Below are positions 19,885-29,321 of a DNA stretch of 53,705 nt, piece by piece. Source of the DNA: Candidatus Obscuribacterales bacterium (lineage in GTDB: Bacteria > Cyanobacteriota > Vampirovibrionia > Obscuribacterales > Obscuribacteraceae); NCBI GenBank assembly GCA_019747875.1, contig JAIEQI010000019.1, forward strand, positions 1-53,705, written 5' to 3'. The notes beneath the pieces are model-generated. The model was not told the DNA's origin, did no database searches, and saw nothing but the letters and a program-made list of their open reading frames with translations. Both the position numbers and the translations under genes were made by a program. Position 1 is the stretch's first letter. Each line of letters opens with the position of its first letter.

Positions 19885-21306
19885 ATGAAAACACTTATCA
19901 AGAACGGACGAATTGTCACTGCAGTCGACGACTACAAAGCAGACATTCTGGTCGAAGGCGAAACCATATCGCTTATCGGCAAGAGCCTGGACATGGAAGC
20001 GGACAAAGTAATCGATGCCACCGGCAAATTGGTTATCCCCGGTGGAATCGATCCACATACGCACATGGATATGCCCTTTGGAGGCACCACCTCCGCGGAT
20101 GATTTCTTGACCGGCACGCAAGCTGCAGCACACGGAGGCACAACAACAATCATCGATTTTGCAATTCAAACCAAAGGCGAATCGATGTTGAAGGCGCTAG
20201 AAACCTGGCACAACAAAGCCGCCGGGAAAGCAGCTATTGACTACGGCTTCCACATGATCGTCACCGATTTGACACCAAAAGACCACGTGCCCGAAATGCG
20301 CCAGTTGATGAAGCACGAAGGGGTGCTTAGCTGCAAATTGTTCATGGCTTACCCGGGCGTCTTGCTAGTGGATGACGCTACGATCTTCCGCGCCATGACT
20401 ATCGCCGGCGAAGAAGGCGGTTTGATTTGCATGCACGCAGAAAACGGCATCGTCATCAATGAAATCGTCGCGAAGGCTTTGGCAGAAGGCAAGACCGCAC
20501 CCAAGTATCACGCATTAACACGCCCAACCAAAGCAGAATCGGAAGGTGTGCACAGAGCAATCGCACTTGCTGAAATGGCTGGTACACCGGTTTACATTGT
20601 TCACCTTAGCTCAGCCGATGCACTGAAGCAAGTCAAGATCGCACGCGACGAAGGCGTACCAGCATTCGCTGAAACCTGCCCGCAATACCTATTTTTGGAT
20701 TACTCGTATTACGAGAAAGAAGGATTTGAGGGAGCAAAATATGTCATGACTCCTGCACTGCGCGAGAAGTGGAACCAGGATGAACTGTGGACCGGACTGC
20801 GCATGAACGATCTTCAACTTGTATCCACAGACCATTGTCCATTCTGCTTTAAGGACCAAAAGCAGCTTGGCAAGGACGATTTCAGCAAGATTCCAAACGG
20901 CGGACCCGGTGTAGAAAATCGCATGAGCTTGATCTACAACGGCGGAGTAGCCCAGGGAAGAATCACTTTGAATCGTTTTGTTGAGATAACATCAACGGCC
21001 GCAGCCAAGATTTTTGGGCTCTTCCCGAAGAAAGGAACCATTGCGGTGGGCTCCGATGCAGACATTGTTATCTTTGATCCAGATAAAAAGATGACAATAA
21101 GTGCCAAGACACATCATATGAATGTCGATTACAATTGCTACGAGGGCATGGAGGTCACAGGCGTTACCGAAACTGTCCTCAGCAAGGGGAAAGTTATCAT
21201 CGAAGATGGCAAGTACTTAGGCAAGCCGGGGGACGGCAGCTATCTGAAGCGCTCAAACATTCAGCAAGCATTGAGGCCTATGGTAAGTGCAGGACAAAGA
21301 CACTAA
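19885..21306 (+). CDS. hydA: Dihydropyrimidinase / D-hydantoinase
   Basis: 473 residues, the standard length. This cyclic amidohydrolase has the full binuclear metal set: H58 and H60 (DPHTHMD), Lys151 (SCKLFMAYPG, expected carbamylated), H184, H240 and Asp316 (STDHCPF). It hydrolyses dihydropyrimidines or 5-substituted hydantoins to N-carbamoyl amino acids in the cytosol, as in reductive pyrimidine breakdown. No dihydropyrimidine dehydrogenase or beta-ureidopropionase is nearby, so the substrate is not fixed by context. murQ starts 45 bases downstream in the same direction and may be cotranscribed. Allantoinase is less likely from the motif set. Confidence 0.93.
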   Translation: MKTLIKNGRIVTAVDDYKADILVEGETISLIGKSLDMEADKVIDATGKLVIPGGIDPHTHMDMPFGGTTSADDFLTGTQAAAHGGTTTIIDFAIQTKGESMLKALETWHNKAAGKAAIDYGFHMIVTDLTPKDHVPEMRQLMKHEGVLSCKLFMAYPGVLLVDDATIFRAMTIAGEEGGLICMHAENGIVINEIVAKALAEGKTAPKYHALTRPTKAESEGVHRAIALAEMAGTPVYIVHLSSADALKQVKIARDEGVPAFAETCPQYLFLDYSYYEKEGFEGAKYVMTPALREKWNQDELWTGLRMNDLQLVSTDHCPFCFKDQKQLGKDDFSKIPNGGPGVENRMSLIYNGGVAQGRITLNRFVEITSTAAAKIFGLFPKKGTIAVGSDADIVIFDPDKKMTISAKTHHMNVDYNCYEGMEVTGVTETVLSKGKVIIEDGKYLGKPGDGSYLKRSNIQQALRPMVSAGQRH

Positions 21307-21351
21307 ATCAAATTGCTTCTAAGCAGGGGAACACAAGGGGTAGCTCACAAT

Positions 21352-22284
21352 ATGGCTAAAATCACGTCTGCAATCAAAAACCTCATCACAGAGGAAAGAA
21401 ACGATCGCACGATGGCGCTAGACACTCTCAATACGGAAGAGCTTGTCCAAGCGGTTCAAAGAGAAGATGCCGATGTCGCAACAGCAGTTGCAAACGTAGC
21501 GAAAGACATTGCAAAAGCCGTCGATCTGGCAGCACCGTTGCTGGCAAAGGGCGGTCGTATGGTCTATTTCGGTGCAGGCACAAGCGGCCGACTGGGGGTT
21601 CTCGACGCCACTGAATGCACGCCAACGTTCGGAGTCGATGCCCACATGGTGCAAGCTAAGATTGCAGGCGGCAAGGAAGCGATGTTCCAGGCATTTGAGA
21701 ACGCCGAAGATTCCTTCGAACTTGGCGAAGAAGATGTCGATGAAGCAGCGATTACCGACAAAGATATCGTAGTCGGCATCTCTGCCAGCGGTCGCACACC
21801 ATACGTTTTAGGCGCTATGCGAAAAGCGAAAGAACGCGGTGCAAAAATAGTCAGCGTAGTGAACAATCCGATTTCGGAAATGAGTTCAATCTCCGACGTC
21901 ACCATTGCAGCTCTCGTCGGACCTGAGGCAATCACTGGTTCAACCAGAATGAAGGCCGGTACCGCTCAGAAGATGATCCTCAACCTGCTCTCGACATGCA
22001 CGATGGTCAAGCTAGGCAAGGTCTATGAAAACCTGATGGTTGACCTGAAACCGACAAATGAGAAATTGCGCGAACGCGCAGTATCGATCATCTGCACAGT
22101 TTGCGATGTACAACGTCCGATTGCTGAAGGCGCACTGGTTGCTTCAAACAACCGCGTCAAAACAGCCATCTTGATGATCAAACGCAAGATGGGACGTGCA
22201 CAAGCTGAAGAATTGTTGACCAACTCACATCACTCATTGCGCGCCGCGCTGGTAAATCATCCCTCAGTTCAAAAAGGCTCCTAG
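21352..22284 (+). CDS. murQ: N-acetylmuramic acid 6-phosphate etherase
   Basis: 310 residues from ATG 21352, preferred over a TTG 13 codons upstream because family members begin near here and AAGGGG precedes it. A SIS sugar-isomerase domain carries GAGTSGRLGVLDATECTPTFG-type motifs (residues 74-94; Glu88 is the likely acid) and a second conserved Glu region ENAEDS (116-121). TGSTRMKAGTAQK follows near 200-215. MurQ cleaves the lactyl ether of MurNAc-6-P to GlcNAc-6-P and D-lactate during peptidoglycan recycling. No anmK, nagZ or PTS gene is next to it; the neighbours are a hydantoinase and an APC permease. Confidence 0.95.
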   Translation: MAKITSAIKNLITEERNDRTMALDTLNTEELVQAVQREDADVATAVANVAKDIAKAVDLAAPLLAKGGRMVYFGAGTSGRLGVLDATECTPTFGVDAHMVQAKIAGGKEAMFQAFENAEDSFELGEEDVDEAAITDKDIVVGISASGRTPYVLGAMRKAKERGAKIVSVVNNPISEMSSISDVTIAALVGPEAITGSTRMKAGTAQKMILNLLSTCTMVKLGKVYENLMVDLKPTNEKLRERAVSIICTVCDVQRPIAEGALVASNNRVKTAILMIKRKMGRAQAEELLTNSHHSLRAALVNHPSVQKGS

Positions 22285-22451
22285 CAAGCCGTTCTTGGAA
22301 CCGCAAAGCTGATCTTGAAATGGGGAAGCTCTCCCAGAGAAGTTGCCTAAATCGATTTTTCGATTTGCACTCTCTTTTCAGCTGATAAGCATTGCCATAT
22401 CGCGTTTTTGCAGAAAAAAATGTACACTGCCAGTGGCAGCCAGTGCAGAGC

Positions 22452-24368
22452 ATGACAAGCGCAAAACCTACGTTCAAAGAGAATTTCAACCGCTGGTTCT
22501 TCGAAGGAATGAGAGAGCCACCCAGACACGGTAATGCCGAACAAGGGGGGCACAAGAAAGCGCCCTGGTGGCAAGTTATGTGTCTTACCGGAGTAGACTA
22601 TTTCTCGACTCTTGGATACCAACCAGGGATTGCCTTCATGGCTGCCGGTGTCTTATCACCAATCGCGACCCTCATTCTTGTTCTGCTTACGCTATTCGGC
22701 GCGCTACCTGTTTATTCTCGAGTCGCGAAAGAGAGCCCACATGGTCAGGGCTCTATATCGATGTTAGAAGAGCTGCTGAGCGGTTGGAAAGGGAAAACCT
22801 TAGTTCTTGTGTTGCTAGGATTTGCTGCAACAGACTTCATGATCACGATGACGTTGTCGGCGGCCGATGCCGCCGCCCACTTCGTTGAGAATCCATTCGT
22901 ACCGGATCTCTTGCGCAATCGAATGGGAGTAACCATAGCTCTGCTCGCTTTGCTGGGCGCGATCTTCCTGAAAGGGTTCAAGGAAGCGATAGGACTATCG
23001 GTCTTCCTGGTGAGCACTTACCTTGTGCTGAATGCTGTGGTTGTTGGCGTCGGCATTGATCATGTTTTGAATAATCCTGGAAAGGTCATAGATTGGCAGC
23101 AGGCACTATTTCGCCAGCATCATTCCGTCCTGGAGATGGTCGCTGTTTCCGCGCTGCTCTTTCCAAAGCTTGCGCTCGGATTATCAGGATTCGAAACAGG
23201 CGTAGCAGTAATGCCGCTTATCAAAGGCTCACCCAATGACACAGAAGAAGATCCGGCCGGAAGAATAGCAAATGCTAGATGGCTTTTGAGAACTGCCGCT
23301 ATCATCATGAGCTTTTTTCTCATTGCAAGTAGCTTTATGACCAGCGTGTTGATACCAGCACACGAATTCCAGCATGGCGGAAAAGCTGATGGACGGGCAC
23401 TTTCCTACATAGCGCACCAATATTTGGGAGAAGTATTTGGCACCATATATGATTCCAGCTCAATCGCCATTCTCTGGTTTGCTGGCGCTTCTGCAATGGC
23501 GGGATTACTCAACTTGGTGCCCCGTTACTTGCCTCGCTATGGCATGGCGCCGAACTGGGCAAAAGCGATTCGACCACTTGTCTGCTTTTTCACAGTCATT
23601 GCTTTTGTCGTTACAGTGCTGTTCAAGGCAGATGTGGACGCGCAAGGCGGCGCCTATGCGACAGGCGTACTTGTGCTGATGACCTCCGCCGCTTTTGCTG
23701 TGTGGCTTTCATCAAGAAAATTTGGTCTTTTGCAAAGCATTGGTTTTCTCGCCATCTTCGTAGTTTTTGCGTACACATCAGTGGCTAACATGATTGAACG
23801 CCCAGACGGACTGAAGATTGCATCGTTCTTCATCGCCGTAATTCTTCTTACATCGCTCATCTCGCGTGCAATTCGCAGCACGGAATTGCGAATAATGAAT
23901 GTTGAGCTAGACAAGAAAGCGAAGGCGTTCCTGGAGGAGCTTGAAGACAGCGAAGTAAGGTTGGTCGCACACCGCTCCGGCGCAATGGATCACAAAACCA
24001 AAGAAGCAGAAGCAAGACGTGTACATAATCTAAGTGGACCAATTATTTTCCTTGAGGTTGAACGCACGGATGCATCTGATTTTTTTGAAGATGTTCTTAT
24101 TGTCCGCGGCATAGAGTTATACGGATACAAAATCCTCAAATGCAAAAGCCCAGCAATTCCAAATGCAATAGCGGCTCTTCTCTTGCATGTTCGAGACCTG
24201 ACAGGCAAGTTGCCAAACGTATACATGGGTTGGACTGAGGGGCATCCACTCTATTATGTGCTGAAGTATTTGTTTTTCGGCGAGGGCGAAACAGCACCGA
24301 TTACGCGCGAGGTTTTGCGCGAAGCAGAACCTGATCAATTGCGGCGTCCGCTGGTCCATGTTGGTTAA
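22452..24368 (+). CDS. APC superfamily permease with C-terminal cytosolic domain
   Basis: 638 residues from ATG 22452 (a TTG 20 codons upstream is less likely). About 12 membrane helices span about 60-490. The early [10 protein letters not shown] sequence sits in the helix 1 region that binds substrate in APC transporters. A soluble domain of about 150 residues follows the last helix. It should import an amino acid or related solute; large APC members with a soluble tail are often of unknown substrate. KUP-type potassium transport is a possibility that the sequence does not settle. It lies 167 bases after murQ in the same direction. The gap holds a dyad (CTGCCAGTGGCAG, about 22429-22441) just before the start, which could be an operator. 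Confidence 0.82.
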   Translation: MTSAKPTFKENFNRWFFEGMREPPRHGNAEQGGHKKAPWWQVMCLTGVDYFSTLGYQPGIAFMAAGVLSPIATLILVLLTLFGALPVYSRVAKESPHGQGSISMLEELLSGWKGKTLVLVLLGFAATDFMITMTLSAADAAAHFVENPFVPDLLRNRMGVTIALLALLGAIFLKGFKEAIGLSVFLVSTYLVLNAVVVGVGIDHVLNNPGKVIDWQQALFRQHHSVLEMVAVSALLFPKLALGLSGFETGVAVMPLIKGSPNDTEEDPAGRIANARWLLRTAAIIMSFFLIASSFMTSVLIPAHEFQHGGKADGRALSYIAHQYLGEVFGTIYDSSSIAILWFAGASAMAGLLNLVPRYLPRYGMAPNWAKAIRPLVCFFTVIAFVVTVLFKADVDAQGGAYATGVLVLMTSAAFAVWLSSRKFGLLQSIGFLAIFVVFAYTSVANMIERPDGLKIASFFIAVILLTSLISRAIRSTELRIMNVELDKKAKAFLEELEDSEVRLVAHRSGAMDHKTKEAEARRVHNLSGPIIFLEVERTDASDFFEDVLIVRGIELYGYKILKCKSPAIPNAIAALLLHVRDLTGKLPNVYMGWTEGHPLYYVLKYLFFGEGETAPITREVLREAEPDQLRRPLVHVG

Positions 24369-24512
24369 CGGCTTCACCTGCTGCAGTTCAACAGCATTTA
24401 GCTGACCTTAAACTGCTTCAAGAACTCTTCAACAAGCAAGTAGATCGCATATTGGAACTAACTTGAGCTTCCTTGAATCAAAGGGGTAAAGAAATGTGCG
24501 GGAGGACAAGAT

Positions 24513-24854
24513 ATGATGCAGTTTTTGATTGGTGCTTGCTTAGGCGCAGGCGCAGCATTACTTTTTGCACCAATGACAGGACAAAGCGCTAGATCGCGAC
24601 TGCTGGATCAAGTGGCCAAATCAGGACATGAAGCTCGTAAGCTGCGAGAGCTGGCGGAGAAAAAACAAAGACACTTCTCCAACAAGATGATTGGTTACAA
24701 GCACAAGTTGAATGAAGTCAAAGAAGACATGATCAAAAAGATCGACTCCGTTCAAACAACTATCGTTGACAAAATGGACGAACTCAAACAACGAGACATG
24801 GAATCAACCACGAATCTGCCCTATAGCAACCCGAGTAATTCATTCGGAGCTTAG
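24513..24854 (+). CDS. YtxH-like small membrane protein
   Basis: 113 residues with GGAGGACAAG just upstream of ATG 24513. The N-terminal helix FLIGACLGAGAALLFAPMTG followed by a charged coiled coil (about 30-95) is the YtxH pattern. YtxH proteins are stress-linked and of unknown mechanism. The last codons and the downstream spacer run into the degenerate 53-bp repeat block. Confidence 0.8.
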   Translation: MMQFLIGACLGAGAALLFAPMTGQSARSRLLDQVAKSGHEARKLRELAEKKQRHFSNKMIGYKHKLNEVKEDMIKKIDSVQTTIVDKMDELKQRDMESTTNLPYSNPSNSFGA

Positions 24855-24882
24855 TCAGCGGCTATTCAGCGCAAGAAGCATT

Positions 24883-25037
24883 AGCGAAGGAGTTGCGAAG
24901 GGAGTCAGCCCAGCGATGTTCCGAAGTTTAGTTGAGCAGGAGGAGTTGAGAGGGACGATCGCCCAGGATGCTCCAAGAGTTGAACTAAGCAGAGGAATAA
25001 AGTAGAGCGAGTCTCAGCGAAATTCCAGAGCTTTAGA
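24883..25037. repeat. Three degenerate tandem ~53-bp repeats (dispersed family A)
   Basis: Copies begin near 24883, 24935 and 24988. Each has AGC(G/A)(A/G)AGGA, a GGAGTTG-like box in the first two, CAGCGA and a TTCC(G/A)(A/G)AG-like end. They are related to the reverse complement of the repeat upstream of dnaG (18251-18358), including GGAGTTGAGAGGGACGATCGCCC at the corresponding place. They end at the terminator hairpin. Confidence 0.65.
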
Positions 25038-25079
25038 ACGATCAGCATGCGACTCAAGATCGCCGCTGATCGTTTCTTA
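25037..25079 (+). terminator. Rho-independent terminator
   Basis: Perfect 10-bp stem AACGATCAGC (25037-25046) / GCTGATCGTT (25065-25074) with an 18-base loop, followed by TCTTATTTT. It ends the plus-strand transcript that includes the YtxH-like gene and lies against the stop of the minus-strand gene at 25077. Confidence 0.7.
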
Positions 25080-25580
25080 TTTTGCTAGCGCTTTCCTTGC
25101 CTCTTCCTCCTGCCTCCGCCATTTTGTTCGTGGAGATAACGCCATCAAACCGACATTTTCAAGCGGAACCATCATCCCCCTATATGAATCTTCTCCGTCA
25201 AAGGACCAGAGAGATGTTCCGCCGGTCGGTATTATGTTGAGCAACATTGTGATCATCCTCAACTGTGCCATGCTTCTCAAAAACTTGTCGTCCATATTGT
25301 CTGCCGGTGCCGGTGACATTTTTTCAGGTACAGGCGACTTCTCCAGCTCCTTGTTCGTGATCTCAATAGTGGGTAAATTCTTCACTTGAGAGTCGCCGTT
25401 CATCGGATTGTTTTCGTTTACGTGTCTCGATGGTTCAGGGGATTCGCCGGGTTTGCCCACATTCCTTATCACTTCAGGTCTTTTACCGAGCGCTTCCTGA
25501 GCTAGTTGCTGCCTGGAAGCTTGACCTTCTTCGCTTGGTAATTCAGTTTTATAGATAAAACTATTAACTTCTTTGTCCAT
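25077..25580 (-). CDS. Hypothetical protein
   Basis: 167 residues from ATG 25580, chosen because TTGGAGA lies about 10 bases upstream; a TTG at 25631 would add 17 residues. The N-terminal two thirds are polar and probably disordered, with many Pro, Glu, Asn and Lys. A short hydrophobic segment near residues 110-120 (LRMITMLLNIIP) is followed by a charged C-terminus. There is no signal peptide and no recognised family. The gene is convergent with the YtxH-like gene. Confidence 0.6.
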   Translation of the reverse strand: MDKEVNSFIYKTELPSEEGQASRQQLAQEALGKRPEVIRNVGKPGESPEPSRHVNENNPMNGDSQVKNLPTIEITNKELEKSPVPEKMSPAPADNMDDKFLRSMAQLRMITMLLNIIPTGGTSLWSFDGEDSYRGMMVPLENVGLMALSPRTKWRRQEEEARKALAK

Positions 25581-25733
25581 ACTACTAAATCTCCAAGAAC
25601 CGCCAGGTTCATCATTCCAAAAGTCCGACAAGCGCTCAATTTGTATTCACGTAAAGCCCCTACGGAATTCCGCAAAGTTCCTTCCCAAAAGCGCCAAGAA
25701 CTCACCCAGCACGAACATAGCCGGAAGACTGGT

Positions 25734-25761
25734 TTGAATGTGATTGTATACCTGCTAGACT
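25734..25761 (+). promoter_or_regulatory. Possible sigma-70 promoter of lipoprotein gene
   Basis: TTGAAT (25734-25739), a 16-base spacer and TAGACT (25756-25761), 25 bases before the start codon at 25787, which has AGAGGTG as ribosome site. The -10 match is moderate. Confidence 0.35.
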
Positions 25762-25786
25762 GGGCGCTGTCCATAAGAGGTGCGCC

Positions 25787-26713
25787 ATGAGAACACTATT
25801 GCTATCACTTTGCGTCATCGCCATATCGCTCCAGGGCTGCGGTAACGACAAGGGAACCCCGCAGACGCAAGGTGATAAGAATGGAACAGTTGGATCCCCC
25901 GGGAGCGACACGAAACCAGGCGAGCAGGGAAAACCTCCTGAATCGCAACGACTTTTCATGGCCTCGGCAGAAAAGCTACAGAAAGGCGACCCGAAGGGTT
26001 GCGAAGAATTACTGAATCAAGCTTCTGAAGCTGCGTTGAAAGAGAAAGATGACGTAGATTACATCCACATAAAAGAAACTCATGCAAAGCTGCGCCTACA
26101 GCAGAGTGACAAAGCTGGAGCCAAAAAGATTCTCGAAGACCAAATGGCCAGATACGAGAAATCCGCCGATCAACGCGTAGTCAGTCGCATGGACGGGGTC
26201 AGATACTTGCTGGCTAAGTTGTATTCGATCGACGGACAGAAAGATAAAGCGGATGCTCTTTTCAAAAACTTTGAATTGCGAATGGAGCAGGCTGCAGCAG
26301 TTGCGAAAAAATCAAAGGATTGGCCGAACTATCTGCAGGTTCGCGAAGCACAAGCACGCTTGAAAGCAGATCGTAATGAGAATGTCGCTGCAATGAAAAT
26401 ATTGGAAGAAGAAATTAAACAGTTTTCCAAACCTGGCGCTCCACAAGACATAGCACAACGGGTTGATCTCTTTAAGATGCTTCGAATCAGCTTGCTTGCA
26501 AAAACAGGCAAGCCTGCTGACGCCGAAAAGGAATACAAAGCCTTGATAGCAGAAGCCCGAGGTGCAAAGCCAATCGACCATCGAAAGTTAGCCTTCGCTT
26601 TGCACGAATATGCTGAGTTCTTGAAATACACAAAACGCACTGCAGAAGCTGAGAAGGTAGACACTGAAGCAAAAGCGGAGCTGGACAAGAGTGGCTCAAA
26701 AGCGCCAAGCTGA
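25787..26713 (+). CDS. TPR-containing lipoprotein
   Basis: 308 residues. A lipoprotein signal ends in LQGC, with Cys18 as lipidation site, followed by a Gly/Thr/Pro-rich linker (to about 55). About five TPR-like helical pairs span about 55-300. It should sit on the periplasmic face of a membrane and bind partners. AGAGGTG precedes the ATG. Its end overlaps the next gene by 23 bases in another frame, so the two are probably cotranscribed although their likely compartments differ. Confidence 0.85.
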   Translation: MRTLLLSLCVIAISLQGCGNDKGTPQTQGDKNGTVGSPGSDTKPGEQGKPPESQRLFMASAEKLQKGDPKGCEELLNQASEAALKEKDDVDYIHIKETHAKLRLQQSDKAGAKKILEDQMARYEKSADQRVVSRMDGVRYLLAKLYSIDGQKDKADALFKNFELRMEQAAAVAKKSKDWPNYLQVREAQARLKADRNENVAAMKILEEEIKQFSKPGAPQDIAQRVDLFKMLRISLLAKTGKPADAEKEYKALIAEARGAKPIDHRKLAFALHEYAEFLKYTKRTAEAEKVDTEAKAELDKSGSKAPS

Positions 26714-27344
26714 CAAGAATAAGGTCTCGAAGCTGCCCACTGATTCCAACGAACTATCCAAACACATAGCCACTCTGAAAACATGCACGCTATGTCCGGC
26801 GATGATTGGACCGGTAATCACACATCGCCCCGTAGCAAGCAAAATATACTTATGCGGACAAGCGCCAGGTGTTTATGAAGGCGACCTTGGCCGCCCATTT
26901 GCATGGACCGCAGGCAAGACTATGTTTAAGTGGTTCAGCTCGATTGGCGTCGATGAGGAAATATTCCGCAGTCGAGCCTACATCGGCGCTGTTTGCAGAT
27001 GCTTCCCCGGAAAAGCATCAGGCGGAGGGGATCGCGTTCCCTCGCCCAACGAAGTCAAAAACTGCTCAAGGTGGATGGAAGCAGAATTCAAAATAATGCA
27101 AACAGAGCTGGTAATACCAGTTGGCCGGCTGGCTATTGATCAGTTCCTGCCCAAGCAGAAATTGACGGATGTAATCGGCAAGCAATTTCGGAAAGAAGCA
27201 TTTGGCACCACATGCGATATCATTCCGCTGCCCCACCCTTCTGGAGCCTCCAGTTGGTTCAAAATAGAGCCCGGACTCAGTCTAACGAAAGAAGCGTTGG
27301 TGCTTCTTGCAAACCATCCTGTATGGATTGACACTTTCAAGTAA
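26691..27344 (+). CDS. Uracil-DNA glycosylase family protein, Fe-S (family 4/5-like)
   Basis: 217 residues from GTG 26691. A four-Cys set for a [4Fe-4S] cluster is visible: C32 and C35 (TCTLCP), C104 (CRCFPGK) and C125 (NCSRW), spaced as in family 4 UDGs. GQAPG (56-60) takes the place of the family 4 GEAPG catalytic loop, and PHPSGAS (181-187) the second DNA-contact motif. Family 4 and 5 enzymes remove uracil from DNA. The Glu-to-Gln difference in the first motif means activity and specificity should be treated with care. The start lies inside the lipoprotein gene. Confidence 0.85.
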   Translation: MAQKRQADKNKVSKLPTDSNELSKHIATLKTCTLCPAMIGPVITHRPVASKIYLCGQAPGVYEGDLGRPFAWTAGKTMFKWFSSIGVDEEIFRSRAYIGAVCRCFPGKASGGGDRVPSPNEVKNCSRWMEAEFKIMQTELVIPVGRLAIDQFLPKQKLTDVIGKQFRKEAFGTTCDIIPLPHPSGASSWFKIEPGLSLTKEALVLLANHPVWIDTFK

Positions 27345-27526
27345 TTAGACGAAAACTTGGTGAAATCACTTAGCAACCCTTGTGCAAAATCTGTGTAAAA
27401 ACAGAATTCAAGCGGAAGGGTCGCCGATCTACGAAGTCGACTTTACTCTAGAATACACGCGATCCAACCATAGCCACAATCGAAATTGCGGCTTGACCAC
27501 TTACTAGCACCTCTTGGAGACAAACT

Positions 27527-28042
27527 ATGCGGAGCATCTCGATTGCAGTAATAGGACTTACAACTGCATTGGCAATTTTCGGTGGCATCGACCCAGCTTC
27601 TGCCAAGTCTGGCAAAAAGGCACACCACAAAAGTAATGACGCAATGGCTGTCCTTCAAAAGAAAGGCTGCAAAACAGAGTTAGCCTGGATGCACAAGGCC
27701 GGTGTCTCGCATATGCTTCACAGCAAAGGCCCAATTACAGTTTTCGCGCCCACTGAAGCAGCCTATTCAAAACTAGGCAAAGCTCGCGTTGATGAGTTAA
27801 CTGCCGATCCAAAGAAATTGGCCAACACAATGAAGTATCACATCGCTCACAAGAAGATTGCCGCAGCCGACATCCCAGAGAAAGGCGCAATTCTGACTTC
27901 TATGGGTGAGGTTCTTATGACCAACGTCAAAGACGGCAAACCAACTGTAGATGGATGCTTGTTTACCGAATGGGACATCCCTTGCAGCAACGGTATCATC
28001 CACTTGATCGACGAAGTGCCAGTTCCGGAGCGTGGCAAATAA
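27527..28042 (+). CDS. Secreted fasciclin-domain protein
   Basis: 171 residues. The signal peptide (hydrophobic 4-20) ends near DPASA. A single fasciclin (FAS1) domain covers about 38-168, with the H1 motif ITVFAPTEAAY (about 70-80), YHIAHKK (about 104-110) and the closing NGIIHLIDEVPVP, where Ile-His-Leu is the usual H2 core. FAS1 domains mediate adhesion or matrix contacts. TTGGAG lies about 10 bases before the ATG. Single-domain secreted FAS1 proteins are common in cyanobacterial-lineage genomes. A strong terminator follows, so the gene is probably monocistronic. Confidence 0.92.
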   Translation: MRSISIAVIGLTTALAIFGGIDPASAKSGKKAHHKSNDAMAVLQKKGCKTELAWMHKAGVSHMLHSKGPITVFAPTEAAYSKLGKARVDELTADPKKLANTMKYHIAHKKIAAADIPEKGAILTSMGEVLMTNVKDGKPTVDGCLFTEWDIPCSNGIIHLIDEVPVPERGK

Positions 28043-28078
28043 CACTCAACGTAAGCTCGCTCTAAACATAGAATCTAG

Positions 28079-28115
28079 ATCGCCGCTGTGTAAAGGCAGC
28101 GGCGATGTTCTTTTT
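28079..28115 (+). terminator. Rho-independent terminator of fasciclin gene
   Basis: Perfect 10-bp stem ATCGCCGCTG (28079-28088) / CAGCGGCGAT (28097-28106) with an 8-base loop, followed by GTTCTTTTT. It lies 37 bases after the fasciclin stop. Confidence 0.88.
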
Positions 28116-28206
28116 GCACTGGCTCGGCAGCGAACAATTTCCACGGCAGGAACCAGCTGCGTCGATTCGGCGTCTGCAAAAACGACGATAATTTAGAGGT
28201 GGAAAC

Positions 28207-28401
28207 ATGTTCTTTGTTACTCGAATTCAGCAAATAATATCACTCGTAACCGCAGTTACAGCTTTTGTAATAGCAGTCAGAGAGCTTAAACATGCTGTTG
28301 CTGGTTTCAAAAAAAAAGATCAAGAAGATAAGCTGAACTCAGCGGTAATTGAGCACCCGGCGATATCCGCAGGACCAGACGCAAGCGCAACAGCCAGCTA
28401 G
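28207..28401 (+). CDS. Small membrane protein (64 aa)
   Basis: ATG 28207 has a strong AGAGGTGG ribosome site 7 bases upstream. The product has one membrane helix (about 8-24), a basic patch (GFKKKDQEDK) and an Ala/Ser/Pro tail. No family is recognised. It lies between the fasciclin terminator and the convergent hydrolase gene, so it has its own transcript or none. Confidence 0.6.
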   Translation: MFFVTRIQQIISLVTAVTAFVIAVRELKHAVAGFKKKDQEDKLNSAVIEHPAISAGPDASATAS

Positions 28402-28408
28402 CTTATGA

Positions 28409-29266
28409 TTATCCGCACAAAAGCGGAAAAATTTTGTCGATATTTCTGTGTAGCAAAAAATGCCCTGCGTTGGCGACAAGCTTGAACTCGGCATGCGGCA
28501 TGCTTTCGGCCATGATTCTAGCTGCGGACATGGGGCACATATCATCTTGCTCACCGTGCCAAATAAGTGTTTTCAGTTTGATACCGGAAGGAGAAAATCC
28601 CCAAGATTTTCCGACTGCTGCATAGTCTTCGATTACGCCCATGCCGCCTTTCTTCAGGCTTTCATACAGAAAACCGGTTGCGTCCTTCACTGGTAGAGCT
28701 GATACGATTTCGCGATCACTCTTCGACGTAAGGTTGCTCAGAAGACTTTGCTTCATTGCTTCAGGCGGCAACAACGCGGCAGCCTGCAGTCCCATGGCGA
28801 AAGGACCATGCAACCAGCCCGGCACCGTTAGCAATAAGCGATCGACAAGCAATCCGAGCTGCTTGACCGACTCCGGGTCATCAAATTGTCCCGCACCACC
28901 AATAGTACCAACAACAGAGACACGCTCCGGTAATGCAAAGGCGCAAGCAAGTGCATATGGTCCACCCAGGGACCATCCCAACACTGCTGTTTTCTCAATG
29001 CCCAGTTGATCCAAGAGCTCTTTGCTGTCTGAGGCCCAATCGAGCAAGCTTCTGCCAGCCTTGTGATCGGAGTCACCAATGCCTGGTCTATCTGGCGCCG
29101 TTATTAAGAATCCGTTCTCTTCACAAAACTCTTGCGCAAAAGCGACATCACTTTTACTACTTACACCACCATGGCAGTAGAATATAGGCTTTCCGTTCGG
29201 ATCACCGTACTGACTATAGGCGAGGTTTCGCCCATCTGAGAGTCTTACATTTCCAAGCTTGCGCAT
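28409..29266 (-). CDS. Alpha/beta hydrolase
   Basis: 285 residues with a complete fold signature: oxyanion HGG (32-34), a PDRPGIGDSD segment (58-67), nucleophile elbow GWSLGG (Ser99), acid Asp241 in WHGEQDDMCP and His269 in NAGHF. This is the general esterase/epoxide-hydrolase/haloperoxidase-like group and the substrate cannot be read from the sequence. No signal peptide is seen, so it is cytosolic. It lies 55 bases downstream of the DUF2156 gene and may be the last gene of the metal-efflux transcript. Confidence 0.88.
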   Translation of the reverse strand: MRKLGNVRLSDGRNLAYSQYGDPNGKPIFYCHGGVSSKSDVAFAQEFCEENGFLITAPDRPGIGDSDHKAGRSLLDWASDSKELLDQLGIEKTAVLGWSLGGPYALACAFALPERVSVVGTIGGAGQFDDPESVKQLGLLVDRLLLTVPGWLHGPFAMGLQAAALLPPEAMKQSLLSNLTSKSDREIVSALPVKDATGFLYESLKKGGMGVIEDYAAVGKSWGFSPSGIKLKTLIWHGEQDDMCPMSAARIMAESMPHAEFKLVANAGHFLLHRNIDKIFPLLCG

Positions 29267-29321
29267 TGCGCCGGATCACTTTCCACTAATGCGGGCGTCG
29301 CCTTCCGTCGCCCCTACAGAT

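Noticed and set aside
22285..22451. AAATCG/CGATTT hairpin after murQ as a terminator
   Set aside because: The stem is only 6 bp of A/T-rich sequence and no T-run follows it.
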